20,049 nucleotides of DNA from a virus. Of this stretch, positions 7,151 to 14,338 are shown one piece after another; the first letter of the stretch is position 1; each line of letters opens with the position of its first letter. The notes under the pieces were generated by a model. That model did no database searches. It was not told where the DNA came from and was given only the letters and a program-made list of their open reading frames with translations. The translations under genes and the position numbers were made by a program. The stretch covers positions 1 to 20,049 of IMG/VR virus record IMGVR_UViG_3300010151_008053; one strand, written 5' to 3'.

Positions 7151-7813
7151 GTGACAGAATTCGAAAAGCTAATTTACAACACCCACCTTAAGATAAGTAG
7201 GGTAACTAAAAACAAACCTTATAAGTTCCGAACAAATTTCGATAACCTAGAAGAAGATAAACAGTTTTTGTGTAAAAAGTTAGCTCACTTCTTTACAAAG
7301 CACAAAAATATCAATCTAGATAAGTTCTTCTATGCTCCATTTAAAATTTACCAAGACAACCCTGTTTTAGATCTAAAATTTTACACTTCTCTTAAAGCTT
7401 GTAAGTTGTATTTCGATTATGTTAACAGTTTGAATAGATCTGAAATTGATTCCAAAGAAAACAAAGACTTCTTTTTGAATTCTGGGGTGTTCATAACAGA
7501 ATACTGTAACAAACACAAGATCAAATGGGATAGTTACATATCTCATAAAGAAAACAAGACAGATGGACTTAATTCCTTTTTTTCCCATCTAAAATCAGGA
7601 AATGTTTCAGTATATATGCTTTATACCTTTCCAGAGTTCTCATCTGAATATAAAAAAGCTGATAGAGAGGTGGTTGAGATGATGCTCAAGGGGGTAATTG
7701 ATGATATCAGTGTATATCGAGTAAAATTTTACAATTGTAAAGAGGATTTAAAAAAATATTTCGGTAAGGTTACTAAGCTATGCAAAGAAAGAGTGGACAC
7801 CTTAGTCGGATAA
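7151..7813 (+). CDS. 59: Probable helicase loader, T4 gp59-like
   Basis: The 220-residue protein starts at a GTG 6 bases after a strong -10. It matches T4 gp59 (217 residues) in length, in helical, Lys- and aromatic-rich composition, and in position next to gp32. By eye several segments run parallel to gp59: an N-terminal DKQFLCKKLAHFF block, a FFYAPFKIYQDN...LKFY block and a HLKSGNVSVYMLYTF block (gp59 has a similar LLQSNIISFETFILL). gp59 loads the gp41 hexamer onto gp32-coated forked DNA. Similarity is weak, so a profile search is needed; an unrelated helical protein remains possible. Confidence 0.65.
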   Translation: MTEFEKLIYNTHLKISRVTKNKPYKFRTNFDNLEEDKQFLCKKLAHFFTKHKNINLDKFFYAPFKIYQDNPVLDLKFYTSLKACKLYFDYVNSLNRSEIDSKENKDFFLNSGVFITEYCNKHKIKWDSYISHKENKTDGLNSFFSHLKSGNVSVYMLYTFPEFSSEYKKADREVVEMMLKGVIDDISVYRVKFYNCKEDLKKYFGKVTKLCKERVDTLVG

Positions 7814-7821
7814 TATATAAT
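7794..7821 (+). promoter_or_regulatory. Sigma70-like promoter of the gp32 gene
   Basis: TGGACA at 7794-7799 (5 of 6 to TTGACA), 16-base spacer, TATAAT at 7816-7821. Unlike the others it lies 65 bases before its start codon, so gp32 mRNA has a real leader. Confidence 0.7.
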
Positions 7822-7827
7822 TATGTT

Positions 7828-7886
7828 AGTACGGTAATGGATGTTACCTCTACGAAAAATTAACGAACAAATATTAAAATTATAAC
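7828..7886 (+). promoter_or_regulatory. gp32 mRNA leader with hairpin: candidate autogenous operator
   Basis: A hairpin GGTAA (7833-7837), loop TGGATG, TTACC (7844-7848) may be extended by an outer GTA/TAC pairing. It is followed by about 33 bases poor in G and rich in A/U up to the ATG at 7887. In T4, gp32 represses its own mRNA by nucleating on a 5' structured element and spreading over an unstructured A/U-rich leader to the start codon; this leader has the same plan. I see a hairpin but no convincing pseudoknot partner. No Shine-Dalgarno is apparent. Confidence 0.5.
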
Positions 7887-8756
7887 ATGACAGATATTAA
7901 ATCATTATTCGAGAGCATTAAAACTGAGATGACAAAAGACTCCGGTCAGACAAATCGTTCTCAGTTTCTAAGAACAGAAGTTGGCAATACTTATACAGTG
8001 CGTTTATTGCCTAATGTAAAGGATGCAAGTAAAACATTCTTTCATTATTACACGCACGGGTGGACTTCATTTGCCACCGGTCAATACATTAACCAGATTA
8101 GCCCACAAACATGGGGTGAGCGTGATCCAATTGGTGAAGCTCGTTATCGTATTACTAAAACCGGTAGTGAAGAAGAGAAAGAAAAGGCCAAAGCGATCTT
8201 GCGTCGTGAAAATTGGATGGTAAACGTGTATGTGGTGAATGATCCCGTTAATCCTGACAATAACGGCACAACAAAGTTGTTGCGTTTTGGTAGACAGCTT
8301 CATAAAGTTATTATGGAAGCTATGCAAGGTGATGAAGCCGAAGAGTTAGGCCCACGCATCTTTGACCTAGGTAAGAATGGATGCGATTTTCGTATTAAGG
8401 TTGAGAAGCAAGGCGACTTTCCTACATATGTATCGTCAAAATTCGGTATGCCCAAAGCAATTGAAGGCATGGATGACAACAAAGCAAAAGAAACGTATGA
8501 CAGCATATCAGATCTTGAAAGTGTCTTCACAGTCAAGAGTTTTGATGAACTAAAAGAACTGTTGAATGAGCATTTCTATTGCATAAGTACAGATGATGCT
8601 GCAAGTGCAACAACCACAACGGTTATTGAACAAAAAACAGCTGAACCTGCTAAGTCTGAAGAGAAAAGTGAAGCAGAATCAAGCACTTCGAACAATAATG
8701 ACAGCGAAGATGATGATATTGCTAACTTGCTTAACAGCTTAGAAGACATCAAATAA
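7887..8756 (+). CDS. 32: Single-stranded DNA-binding protein, T4 gp32-like
   Basis: The 289-residue protein has the gp32 plan: a short N-terminal cooperativity segment, an OB-fold core with HYYTHGWTSFATGQ, SPQTWGERDPI, ENWMVNVYVVNDP, LLRFGRQLHKVI and FRIKVEKQGDFPTYVSSKF, then a Ser/Glu-rich linker and an acidic tail ending DDDIANLLNSLEDIK. The core block NVYVVNDP..P.NNG...LLRFG parallels T4 gp32 (NILVVKDPAAPENEG...YRFG). The zinc-binding His/Cys3 cluster of T4 gp32 is absent: only two Cys occur and neither lies in a CxxC. Such zinc-free versions are what I expect in marine T4-like phages. It coats ssDNA at forks and recruits the loader and polymerase through its acidic tail. Its stop overlaps the next ATG (TAATG). 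Confidence 0.92.
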   Translation: MTDIKSLFESIKTEMTKDSGQTNRSQFLRTEVGNTYTVRLLPNVKDASKTFFHYYTHGWTSFATGQYINQISPQTWGERDPIGEARYRITKTGSEEEKEKAKAILRRENWMVNVYVVNDPVNPDNNGTTKLLRFGRQLHKVIMEAMQGDEAEELGPRIFDLGKNGCDFRIKVEKQGDFPTYVSSKFGMPKAIEGMDDNKAKETYDSISDLESVFTVKSFDELKELLNEHFYCISTDDAASATTTTVIEQKTAEPAKSEEKSEAESSTSNNNDSEDDDIANLLNSLEDIK

Positions 8757-9322
8757 TGGATAAGGAATCTAGACCACCGCAGAGGCAAATGCCGCCTGGT
8801 GAACCACCTCCTGGTGAAGTACCAGTAGCACCGGTGAACCATAATGCGGGTTTAGACCCAGACTTCGATCCGGGGGCAGGGCAACCTCCCCCGGATGATC
8901 CATATAGTGATGCAATGGCCATAAGAGGCCTTTTTGGAGCAGTACATAACGATTTAGCACAACTAAATGAACACTTGGTTAGTGAATCTTCTGGGTTAAG
9001 ATCAAAAAACGTAGACAAAAACGTAATGGATAGAGATATTCTAAAAGTTATGGGTCAAAATCCACAACAACCACAATTACAACCGCAACCTCAACCCGGG
9101 CAAGTTGCGCACCATGTACACCCACAAGCCCCCCAACAAGCCCCTGTACAACAACCTGAAACTACTCAACACGACCCAAATCAAATTGAATTCAATTTTG
9201 ATAATTCAGCCACCGCACAGGATATATTCAATAGATTATCTGATATAGAAAGAGATCAAACTAAAATATTGAGATTGTTGAACGGGATTAAAGACTCGTT
9301 GGCTACCAACGAAAAAAACTAA
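8756..9322 (+). CDS. Hypothetical Pro/Gln-rich protein between gp32 and gp45
   Basis: The start codon shares a base with the gp32 stop, so it is probably co-translated with gp32. The 188-residue protein has three parts: a Pro-rich disordered N-terminus (repeated PPG/PPP), a helical middle (about 55-95), a Gln/Pro/His low-complexity stretch (about 100-140), and a charged C-terminal helix (FNRLSDIERDQTKILRLLNGI) likely to be a coiled coil. I recognise no family. Base composition is locally more C-rich than its neighbours because of the CCN and CAA codons. A flexible tether linking replication proteins is conceivable from location alone. Confidence 0.75.
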   Translation: MDKESRPPQRQMPPGEPPPGEVPVAPVNHNAGLDPDFDPGAGQPPPDDPYSDAMAIRGLFGAVHNDLAQLNEHLVSESSGLRSKNVDKNVMDRDILKVMGQNPQQPQLQPQPQPGQVAHHVHPQAPQQAPVQQPETTQHDPNQIEFNFDNSATAQDIFNRLSDIERDQTKILRLLNGIKDSLATNEKN

Positions 9323-9323
9323 C

Positions 9324-9356
9324 TTGTAAACCAAAGATTTAAGGCTATAATAAGTT
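9324..9356 (+). promoter_or_regulatory. Sigma70-like promoter of the clamp gene
   Basis: TTGTAA at 9324-9329, 16-base spacer, TATAAT at 9346-9351, 5 bases to the ATG at 9357. Lies wholly in the 34-base intergenic gap. Confidence 0.72.
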
Positions 9357-10076
9357 ATGGTCATTAATATCAAAAATAAAAACCAATTTGTTACAGGTTA
9401 CTTGCGCCCTATTAGTGCTTTAACCGACGCAGTAATTTTTAAGACAAAAGATAATAAATTGGAATGCATTGCAAATAATGAACAAGGACTTATCATTTAC
9501 GCATCTTACGATTTGGACGTCCAGTCAGATTTGGTTTTAAACATCCCTAACATTAAGAAGTTAGAAAAGATTTTATCATTTATAGAATCAGATGATATTG
9601 ACTTAACATATAAAGAAAATTCTTTATCTTATAAAGACAAAAAGATGCGATTTAAGTATCATTTTCTTGATGACAATATTATACAGGCTCCTAAACTAAG
9701 TGTAGAAAAAATAATGAGCTTACCTTACGATATTGAATTTAATATTGATTCATCTAAGATAAGCGAACTTGCAAAAGGTGCAGCATTTGTAGCAGAGTCT
9801 GAAAAATTATATTTTAATATTTCTGAAGGAAAAATATTTGCAGAAATAACAGATAGATCTAATTCATCTGTAGATAGTTATTCCATTTTAGTTAATGATA
9901 CTGCTGAAGCTAAAGATGTTAGTTTTCCAATGCATTTTGATATAGTAAGACTTTTAGGGGCGACAAATCATATTCGAATTAATGTAAAGATTAATACAGA
10001 ACAAGGATTAAGTACTTTTGAACTAAAAACCGAGACGTCAATGTTGAAATATATTGTACCTGGTTTACAAGTATGA
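9357..10076 (+). CDS. 45: DNA polymerase sliding clamp, T4 gp45-like
   Basis: The 239-residue protein is the right length for gp45 (228 in T4) and shows the alternating strand pattern of a PCNA-type clamp with two repeated halves: a conserved-type start (FVTGYLRPISALTDAVIFKTKDNKLECIANNEQ), a mid-linker PYDIEFNID, and a C-terminal LSTFELKTETSMLKYIVPG strand pair. It should form a trimeric ring tethering the polymerase and, in T4, activating late transcription with gp33 and gp55. Sequence similarity to T4 is low, as usual for clamps; the call rests on fold pattern, length and the gp32-gp45 context. Clamp loader genes 44 and 62 do not follow it here. Confidence 0.78.
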   Translation: MVINIKNKNQFVTGYLRPISALTDAVIFKTKDNKLECIANNEQGLIIYASYDLDVQSDLVLNIPNIKKLEKILSFIESDDIDLTYKENSLSYKDKKMRFKYHFLDDNIIQAPKLSVEKIMSLPYDIEFNIDSSKISELAKGAAFVAESEKLYFNISEGKIFAEITDRSNSSVDSYSILVNDTAEAKDVSFPMHFDIVRLLGATNHIRINVKINTEQGLSTFELKTETSMLKYIVPGLQV

Positions 10077-10405
10077 GGAATAAAGTAAAGACATGTGGGT
10101 ATTTTAAAAAACGTTTGAAAGATAACGGATTTATTGTACTGGATGTTTTTAAAAGTTTTAATGATAAAGATAAACGTAAGTGGTGTTTACTAATCAACCC
10201 GGGGCAAGAATCTATCTTTTGTACTTGCTATGACAATTTTGATAATGAAGTATCTGTTGCGTTTGAATTTAATGATGGTGGGAAGAAAATACCAAAAAAC
10301 TTTTTTATGGCAACCCCTTCAATGGAATCAATAATAACCCAGCTAATAGTTACTTGGGGCGTAAATAATAATAATAAAAGCTCTACTTATTATAAAAAAC
10401 GATGA
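10073..10405 (+). CDS. Hypothetical protein downstream of gp45
   Basis: A 110-residue basic protein whose ATG overlaps the clamp stop (ATGA), so it is probably translationally coupled. Visible are an N-terminal KKRLKDNGFIVLDVFKSF, a strand pair WCLLINPGQESIFCTCY, and EFNDGGKKIPKNFF. The alternation of strands and two Cys near the centre (CTC) suggest a small alpha/beta fold. It is not gp44, gp62 or RegA as far as I can tell. I recognise no function. Confidence 0.75.
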   Translation: MRNKVKTCGYFKKRLKDNGFIVLDVFKSFNDKDKRKWCLLINPGQESIFCTCYDNFDNEVSVAFEFNDGGKKIPKNFFMATPSMESIITQLIVTWGVNNNNKSSTYYKKR

Positions 10406-10752
10406 GCAAGAAAAGTAAAAACGAGGGACCCGCTCCAACACCCTTACCAGACAAAAATAATATTGATAATCTCTCTGAAAAAGAAATCAAACATGCTTTT
10501 GAATCTTTGGTAAAGCGTAAATTTTCAAAAGAACAAAACGAACAAGCAAACCATTATAAAGAACTAGATAGAATTTTAAAAGAATATATGGATTGTTGTA
10601 TAATATTAGGTTATGACGTTAAAGGAAACGGTGTCGTTCGTGTTCTACAAGATAATAATTTACAAAACGACGCTCTTCATCACTTACTTCAAAAAGTTGT
10701 TGTTAGTCACTTAGGACCACCAGGTTTAATGGGTGGAAATGGTTTAGATTGA
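10402..10752 (+). CDS. Hypothetical protein
   Basis: A 116-residue protein coupled to the preceding gene by ATGA. The N-terminus is Lys/Pro-rich and probably disordered; residues about 25-65 form charged helices (EKEIKHAFESLVKRKF); the C-terminus is Gly/Pro-rich (LGPPGLMGGNGLD). No family recognised. It is the third gene of the clamp operon. Confidence 0.72.
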   Translation: MSKKSKNEGPAPTPLPDKNNIDNLSEKEIKHAFESLVKRKFSKEQNEQANHYKELDRILKEYMDCCIILGYDVKGNGVVRVLQDNNLQNDALHHLLQKVVVSHLGPPGLMGGNGLD

Positions 10753-10767
10753 TCTTAAAATATTGAT

Positions 10768-11802
10768 ATGGATATTACGAAAGTACTCGTAGTAGGAAAA
10801 GGTTTCATTGGTCAACAATTATCTACTTTTCTTGCTACAGATGAAAGATTAGAAGTACATCAAATAGAAAGTTCACAAGTTAACTACCGTGATTATAACA
10901 CATTCGTAGACTTTCTAAGACAATATGAAGAAGAAGGAACGGGTTTTGATGCAATAATTAATGCAGCTGGGTTTACTGGTGAGAAAAACGTTGATGATGC
11001 TGAAAAAGAGAAAGAATTGGTGTGGTTATTAAACACAGTATTGCCAACCACCTTAGCATCAGCAGCACAAGCATGTAATGTACCTTCTTTTTTTAATATC
11101 TCTTCTGGTTGTATATTTACAGGCTATACGAAGCCGGATCCATATGTGGGTTACACCGAAGAAGAAGTTCCAAACTTTGGTTTGTTTGATGAGGACTCAT
11201 CTTGGTATAGTAAAACAAAGCATGCCGGTGAGCTCTCACTAACATCAAGCTTTAATTGTTATAATTTACGTATCAGAATGCCAATTGGTGAAATTTTCCA
11301 CCCAAAAAATCTTATTTCAAAGATGTTGAAGTATGAAACAGTTCTAGATGAAGATAATAGTGCAACATATATGTTTGATTTGATGAATTTTGTATATAAT
11401 GCTATTTTAGCACCACCGCCTTTTGGTATCTATAACATTGTAAGTTCGAATGTGTTCAATTCAAAAGATTTATTTACTGCTTTTAACAATAATAAAGAAG
11501 AACTTATACAAGAAGGCCTTCTTCCTAAGGGTTGGTCCTTAGAAAACATTAAATTCATTAAAGAAAAGGCGTTCTACAAGAAAGGCGTAACGGCTGTAAA
11601 GAGAAGTAACTGTATTCTTAACAATACTTCAGCTTCAGACTTAAAATTACATGAATTTACTGATGTTTCGCATGATTTCCTCGATAAAGTGGTAAAAGGT
11701 TACATAGAAAACAAAAAAACCATGGAAGCTCAACCAGATAACGTGGTAGATATAGAAGAAATTCAAGGAGCTAAAGAACCACGAAAAGACGAAGATATAT
11801 GA
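10768..11802 (+). CDS. RmlD-like SDR, probable NDP-4-keto-6-deoxyglucose 3,5-epimerase/4-reductase
   Basis: A 344-residue extended SDR with the nucleotide-binding GKGFIG (10-15), NAAGFTG, ISSGCIF and the catalytic YSKTK (Tyr147, Lys151). Segments NAAGFTGEKNVD, GCIFTG...EEEVPNF...YSKTK and LRIRMP(I) closely follow the plant bifunctional UDP-rhamnose enzyme NRS/ER and the C-terminal domain of RHM, rather than bacterial RmlD alone. Those enzymes convert UDP-4-keto-6-deoxyglucose to UDP-L-rhamnose in one protein. The last 40 residues (acidic, Pro/Glu-rich) are an extra tail. The stop overlaps the start of a 4,6-dehydratase gene, which would make its substrate. A plain dTDP-4-dehydrorhamnose reductase is the alternative. 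No convincing promoter is seen at its start. Confidence 0.8.
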   Translation: MDITKVLVVGKGFIGQQLSTFLATDERLEVHQIESSQVNYRDYNTFVDFLRQYEEEGTGFDAIINAAGFTGEKNVDDAEKEKELVWLLNTVLPTTLASAAQACNVPSFFNISSGCIFTGYTKPDPYVGYTEEEVPNFGLFDEDSSWYSKTKHAGELSLTSSFNCYNLRIRMPIGEIFHPKNLISKMLKYETVLDEDNSATYMFDLMNFVYNAILAPPPFGIYNIVSSNVFNSKDLFTAFNNNKEELIQEGLLPKGWSLENIKFIKEKAFYKKGVTAVKRSNCILNNTSASDLKLHEFTDVSHDFLDKVVKGYIENKKTMEAQPDNVVDIEEIQGAKEPRKDEDI

Positions 11803-12740
11803 CTGTTTTAGTTACAGGTGGTTACGGGTTTATAGGCCATCACCTTGTTAAATGCCTTAGAAACAAGGGATATCGAACTATTGTTTACGATAAAGAAACA
11901 TATGCATGTGAATACGTTGATAAAGAGAACGTTCCTACCGTCTGGAGTGTGTATGGAGACATATTAGACGTTAAAAAGTTAGAAAGTGTATTTAGAATCC
12001 ATAAATTTGATAAAGTATTTCATTTAGCAGCAGAGTCTCATGTGGATAATAGCATTGCTAATCCAAACGTGTTTGCTAACACGAACGTAATAGGCACTGT
12101 CAATGTATTAAACTTAGCTAAACAGTACGGAAAGCAAGTGATCCACGTGTCAACAGATGAAGTTTACGGTGCTTTACGTTCGGACGATAAAAATTGGAAT
12201 GAAAAGCAACCCGTACTACCAAATTCACCTTATTCAGCTTCAAAAGCTAGTTCGGATCTGATTGCACTATCGTATCACAAGACATATGGTATGGATGTTC
12301 GTGTTACTCGTTGTTGCAACAATTTTGGTACAGGTCAACATGCAGAAAAACTGATACCAAAATCAATTCTTACATCGATACGAGACAAAGAAATATTACT
12401 TTACGGTGATGGTACTAATAAACGTGAATGGATCCACGCTGAAGACCATTCGGAGGCTTTAATATTAGTAGCTGAAAAGGGCGAGGCTGGGGAAATTTAT
12501 AATATCGGTTCGGGGGATGAATATTCTAATAATCAAATAGCTAATAAAATTATTAAGTATACACAACCCGACACCACCATAAGGTATATTTCGGACAGAC
12601 TTGGTCACGATTTTAGATATGCAGTAAACTATTCTAAAATAAAACGATTAGGGTATTCTCCAAAGAGAAGTATAAAAAATAGTAAAGAATGGAATGAAAT
12701 TATTGAATTTTATAAGAAACACTGGAAAACCCAAACCTAG
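11799..12740 (+). CDS. NDP-glucose 4,6-dehydratase (RmlB-like SDR)
   Basis: The 313-residue protein has TGGYGFIG near the N-terminus, AAESHVDNS, STDEVYG (Thr119, Asp120, Glu121: the dehydratase catalytic triad region), YSASKAS (Tyr145, Lys149), RCCNNFGTGQHAEKLIP, GDGTNKREWIH and DRLGHDFRYAVN. All are hallmarks of dTDP/UDP-glucose 4,6-dehydratases. It oxidises NDP-glucose at C4 and dehydrates it to the 4-keto-6-deoxy sugar, the substrate of the product encoded just upstream. The start overlaps the upstream stop (ATGA). Length is slightly shorter than bacterial RmlB (about 350). dTDP versus UDP specificity cannot be read directly; UDP is suggested by its partner. Confidence 0.92.
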   Translation: MTVLVTGGYGFIGHHLVKCLRNKGYRTIVYDKETYACEYVDKENVPTVWSVYGDILDVKKLESVFRIHKFDKVFHLAAESHVDNSIANPNVFANTNVIGTVNVLNLAKQYGKQVIHVSTDEVYGALRSDDKNWNEKQPVLPNSPYSASKASSDLIALSYHKTYGMDVRVTRCCNNFGTGQHAEKLIPKSILTSIRDKEILLYGDGTNKREWIHAEDHSEALILVAEKGEAGEIYNIGSGDEYSNNQIANKIIKYTQPDTTIRYISDRLGHDFRYAVNYSKIKRLGYSPKRSIKNSKEWNEIIEFYKKHWKTQT

Positions 12741-12744
12741 ATAC

Positions 12745-12966
12745 ATGTACGCCATAAAGAATGGTGATTATGCAGGTCATTTCTGTGCCTTTATTCGCTC
12801 TACTACGGAAAAATATATTTTTCTCACAGTACCCAACAATCAAAAGATAGAAGTACCTATAAAAGACTTTAAAGATGGTATGAAATCGGGATTAGTAGAC
12901 TTTGTAGAAGTTTTACCAAGACACGTCTATAAAGTAATTAGAGCACAATACGATGCAACAAATTAG
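12745..12966 (+). CDS. Small hypothetical beta-rich protein
   Basis: I choose the ATG at 12745, four bases after the dehydratase stop, over an in-frame ATG at 12694 that would overlap it by 47 bases. The 73-residue product alternates hydrophobic strands (GHFCAFIRS, YIFLTVP, KIEVPIKDF, VDFVEVLP, VYKVIRAQY) and may be a small SH3-like barrel. No family is recognised. It is probably read from the sugar operon. Confidence 0.7.
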   Translation: MYAIKNGDYAGHFCAFIRSTTEKYIFLTVPNNQKIEVPIKDFKDGMKSGLVDFVEVLPRHVYKVIRAQYDATN

Positions 12967-12967
12967 G

Positions 12968-13001
12968 TTGACTTATTTAATAGATCATTTAAAATGATAG
13001 T
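12968..13001 (+). promoter_or_regulatory. Sigma70-like promoter with palindrome over the -10
   Basis: TTGACT at 12968-12973, 16-base spacer, TAAAAT at 12990-12995, 6 bases to the ATG at 13002. A perfect inverted repeat ATCATTT-A-AAATGAT (12984-12998) covers the -10 and could be an operator. Confidence 0.65.
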
Positions 13002-13217
13002 ATGACATCAATACGAGATCGAATACTCAAAGCAGTCAATCAAAAAGAAATTGATTCTTTGGTAGAAGAGTCGAAAACATTCGAATATATTTCTACAAAT
13101 ACAAAGAACAAAATCCGAAAAGCAGTGGTTGAAAGGATGAACTCCCTTTCCGGAAATAAATCTAAGTCAAAAAAGAAAGGAAAGAAAAATGAAAACACTG
13201 CTGCTAGACGCAAATAA
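13002..13217 (+). CDS. Small basic hypothetical protein overlapping the RNase H gene
   Basis: A 71-residue protein with a helical N-terminus (IRDRILKAVNQKEIDSLVEES) and a very basic C-terminus (KSKSKKKGKKN then RRK), consistent with nucleic-acid binding. Its last 29 bases overlap the start of the RNase H gene in another frame, and the Lys-rich codons double as the Shine-Dalgarno of that gene. No family recognised. Confidence 0.7.
   Translation: MTSIRDRILKAVNQKEIDSLVEESKTFEYISTNTKNKIRKAVVERMNSLSGNKSKSKKKGKKNENTAARRK
13176..13188 (+). promoter_or_regulatory. Shine-Dalgarno-like site of the RNase H gene
   Basis: AAAGGA ends about 7 bases before the ATG at 13189. It is one of very few such sites in the window and belongs to a gene that lacks its own promoter, which supports the internal start. 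Confidence 0.55.
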
Positions 13218-14133
13218 TTTATTGTATAGAATATTTTGGGTTAACAAAAACAAAAAGGAAGGCGATATTAATATGTCAACCTTAATGTTTTTACGCTCAG
13301 TAAAATCGTACGTTGATAAATTTAGCCCGGATCAAACTTATGCCGTTTGGGATAAAAAATTATCATACCCTTCAACAAATTTTCGTAAATCTCTTTCAGA
13401 AAGCAAATATAAAAGCAATAGAGATAGTAACGTGGCTAAAGAAGCTCATCAGAACGACGAAACGTTGAGAGAGCTATTGGATTCATTGGGAATAAAGAGT
13501 ATCTACCCTAATAGAATGGAAGCTGACGACGTAATAAGTTGGTTGGTCGATAAGTTACCCGGAAAGAAAGTTATCATCACTGTTGATAAAGATTTGTATC
13601 AATTAATTGATGAAAATACAATGGTGTTTAATCCTATCCAAAAGGTTGCTGTTACTAATGCCAATTTTGAAATTTATACTAAAGGCGTCAGTAGGAAGAA
13701 TTTTTTAGATTATAAAGCTATTGTTGGAGATAATAGCGACAATCTTAAAGGATTGCATAAAGTAGGTCACAAGAGAGCTTTGAACTTGCTTCATAAATTT
13801 AACAATAGTGAAAAAGAATGGGAAGGAATTTTAAACGAAGAAAATTATCAAATCTACTCTCATAACATACAGATGATGGATTTGTCTTTGGGTTGGAAGT
13901 ATTACGACGATGAAGAGGAAGTGTACCAAAAACAAATGAAAGAAGGTATGCCGCCTTGTAATTCAAAATCGTTCTATGACAAGTGTCAAGAGCTGGACTT
14001 AGGTTCTATTATGAAGAACAAAGATAAGTGGACAAATACCTTTTTTACTAAGGATGTATTTCAAGAGGTTGTAGAGAAAGTAAACCTATTAAATAATAAA
14101 TATATAAACAATAGATATGCTACAACAGAATAA
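13189..14133 (+). CDS. rnh: RNase H / 5'-3' exonuclease, T4 Rnh-like (FEN family)
   Basis: The 314-residue protein is close to T4 RNase H (305). The FEN/5'-nuclease metal ligands are all visible: Asp7 in LLLDANN, the EADDV motif (Glu111, Asp113, Asp114), TVDKDLYQL (Asp133, Asp135) and GDNSDNLKG (Asp181, Asp184) followed by the helix-hairpin-helix-like GLHKVGHKRAL. It removes RNA primers and flaps from lagging-strand fragments in T4. Start chosen because MKTLLLDAN is the standard N-terminus and a Shine-Dalgarno precedes it. The T4 protein interacts with gp32, encoded in this window. Confidence 0.9.
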   Translation: MKTLLLDANNLLYRIFWVNKNKKEGDINMSTLMFLRSVKSYVDKFSPDQTYAVWDKKLSYPSTNFRKSLSESKYKSNRDSNVAKEAHQNDETLRELLDSLGIKSIYPNRMEADDVISWLVDKLPGKKVIITVDKDLYQLIDENTMVFNPIQKVAVTNANFEIYTKGVSRKNFLDYKAIVGDNSDNLKGLHKVGHKRALNLLHKFNNSEKEWEGILNEENYQIYSHNIQMMDLSLGWKYYDDEEEVYQKQMKEGMPPCNSKSFYDKCQELDLGSIMKNKDKWTNTFFTKDVFQEVVEKVNLLNNKYINNRYATTE

Positions 14134-14146
14134 CAACATTAACAAC

Positions 14147-14323
14147 ATGCAGATGGTTAGAGCGATTCCGATTGCTAGCCCCATTTCCGGTGAAACAGTA
14201 TTCCCTAGAATTCACAAACTCCAACGCGGTGGTAAAGTTTATACTGAAGCGCATTGGATCGACCCGGCTAGTGGTGCTTTTATACGCAAAGGAATTGTTT
14301 CCATTGATGACGTGAAGGAGTAA
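14147..14323 (+). CDS. Small conserved-looking hypothetical protein
   Basis: The open frame begins at 14117, inside the RNase H gene, but ATGs at 14147 and 14153 lie just after that gene's stop and give a more compact product of 58 or 56 residues (MQMVRAIPIAS...). The SGETVFPRI, TEAHWIDPASGAFIRKG pattern is orderly, suggesting a folded beta-rich protein. No function is recognised. Its last codons carry the -35 of the primase promoter. Confidence 0.65.
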   Translation: MQMVRAIPIASPISGETVFPRIHKLQRGGKVYTEAHWIDPASGAFIRKGIVSIDDVKE

Positions 14324-14338
14324 TATATAATCTATGGT
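14304..14338 (+). promoter_or_regulatory. Sigma70-like promoter of the primase gene
   Basis: TTGATG at 14304-14309, 16-base spacer, TATAAT at 14326-14331, then 7 bases to the ATG at 14339. A purine-rich GAAGGAG at 14314-14320 lies too far upstream (18 bases) to serve as Shine-Dalgarno and is upstream of the expected transcript start. Confidence 0.75.

Noticed and set aside
8067-9018. Several minus-strand frames of 60-90 residues
   Set aside because: All antisense to gp32 and the Pro/Gln-rich gene; composition reflects the complementary codons.
10749-10767. TTGATC before the RmlD-like gene as a promoter
   Set aside because: It is only 13 bases from the ATG, leaving no room for a -10; other candidates match poorly.
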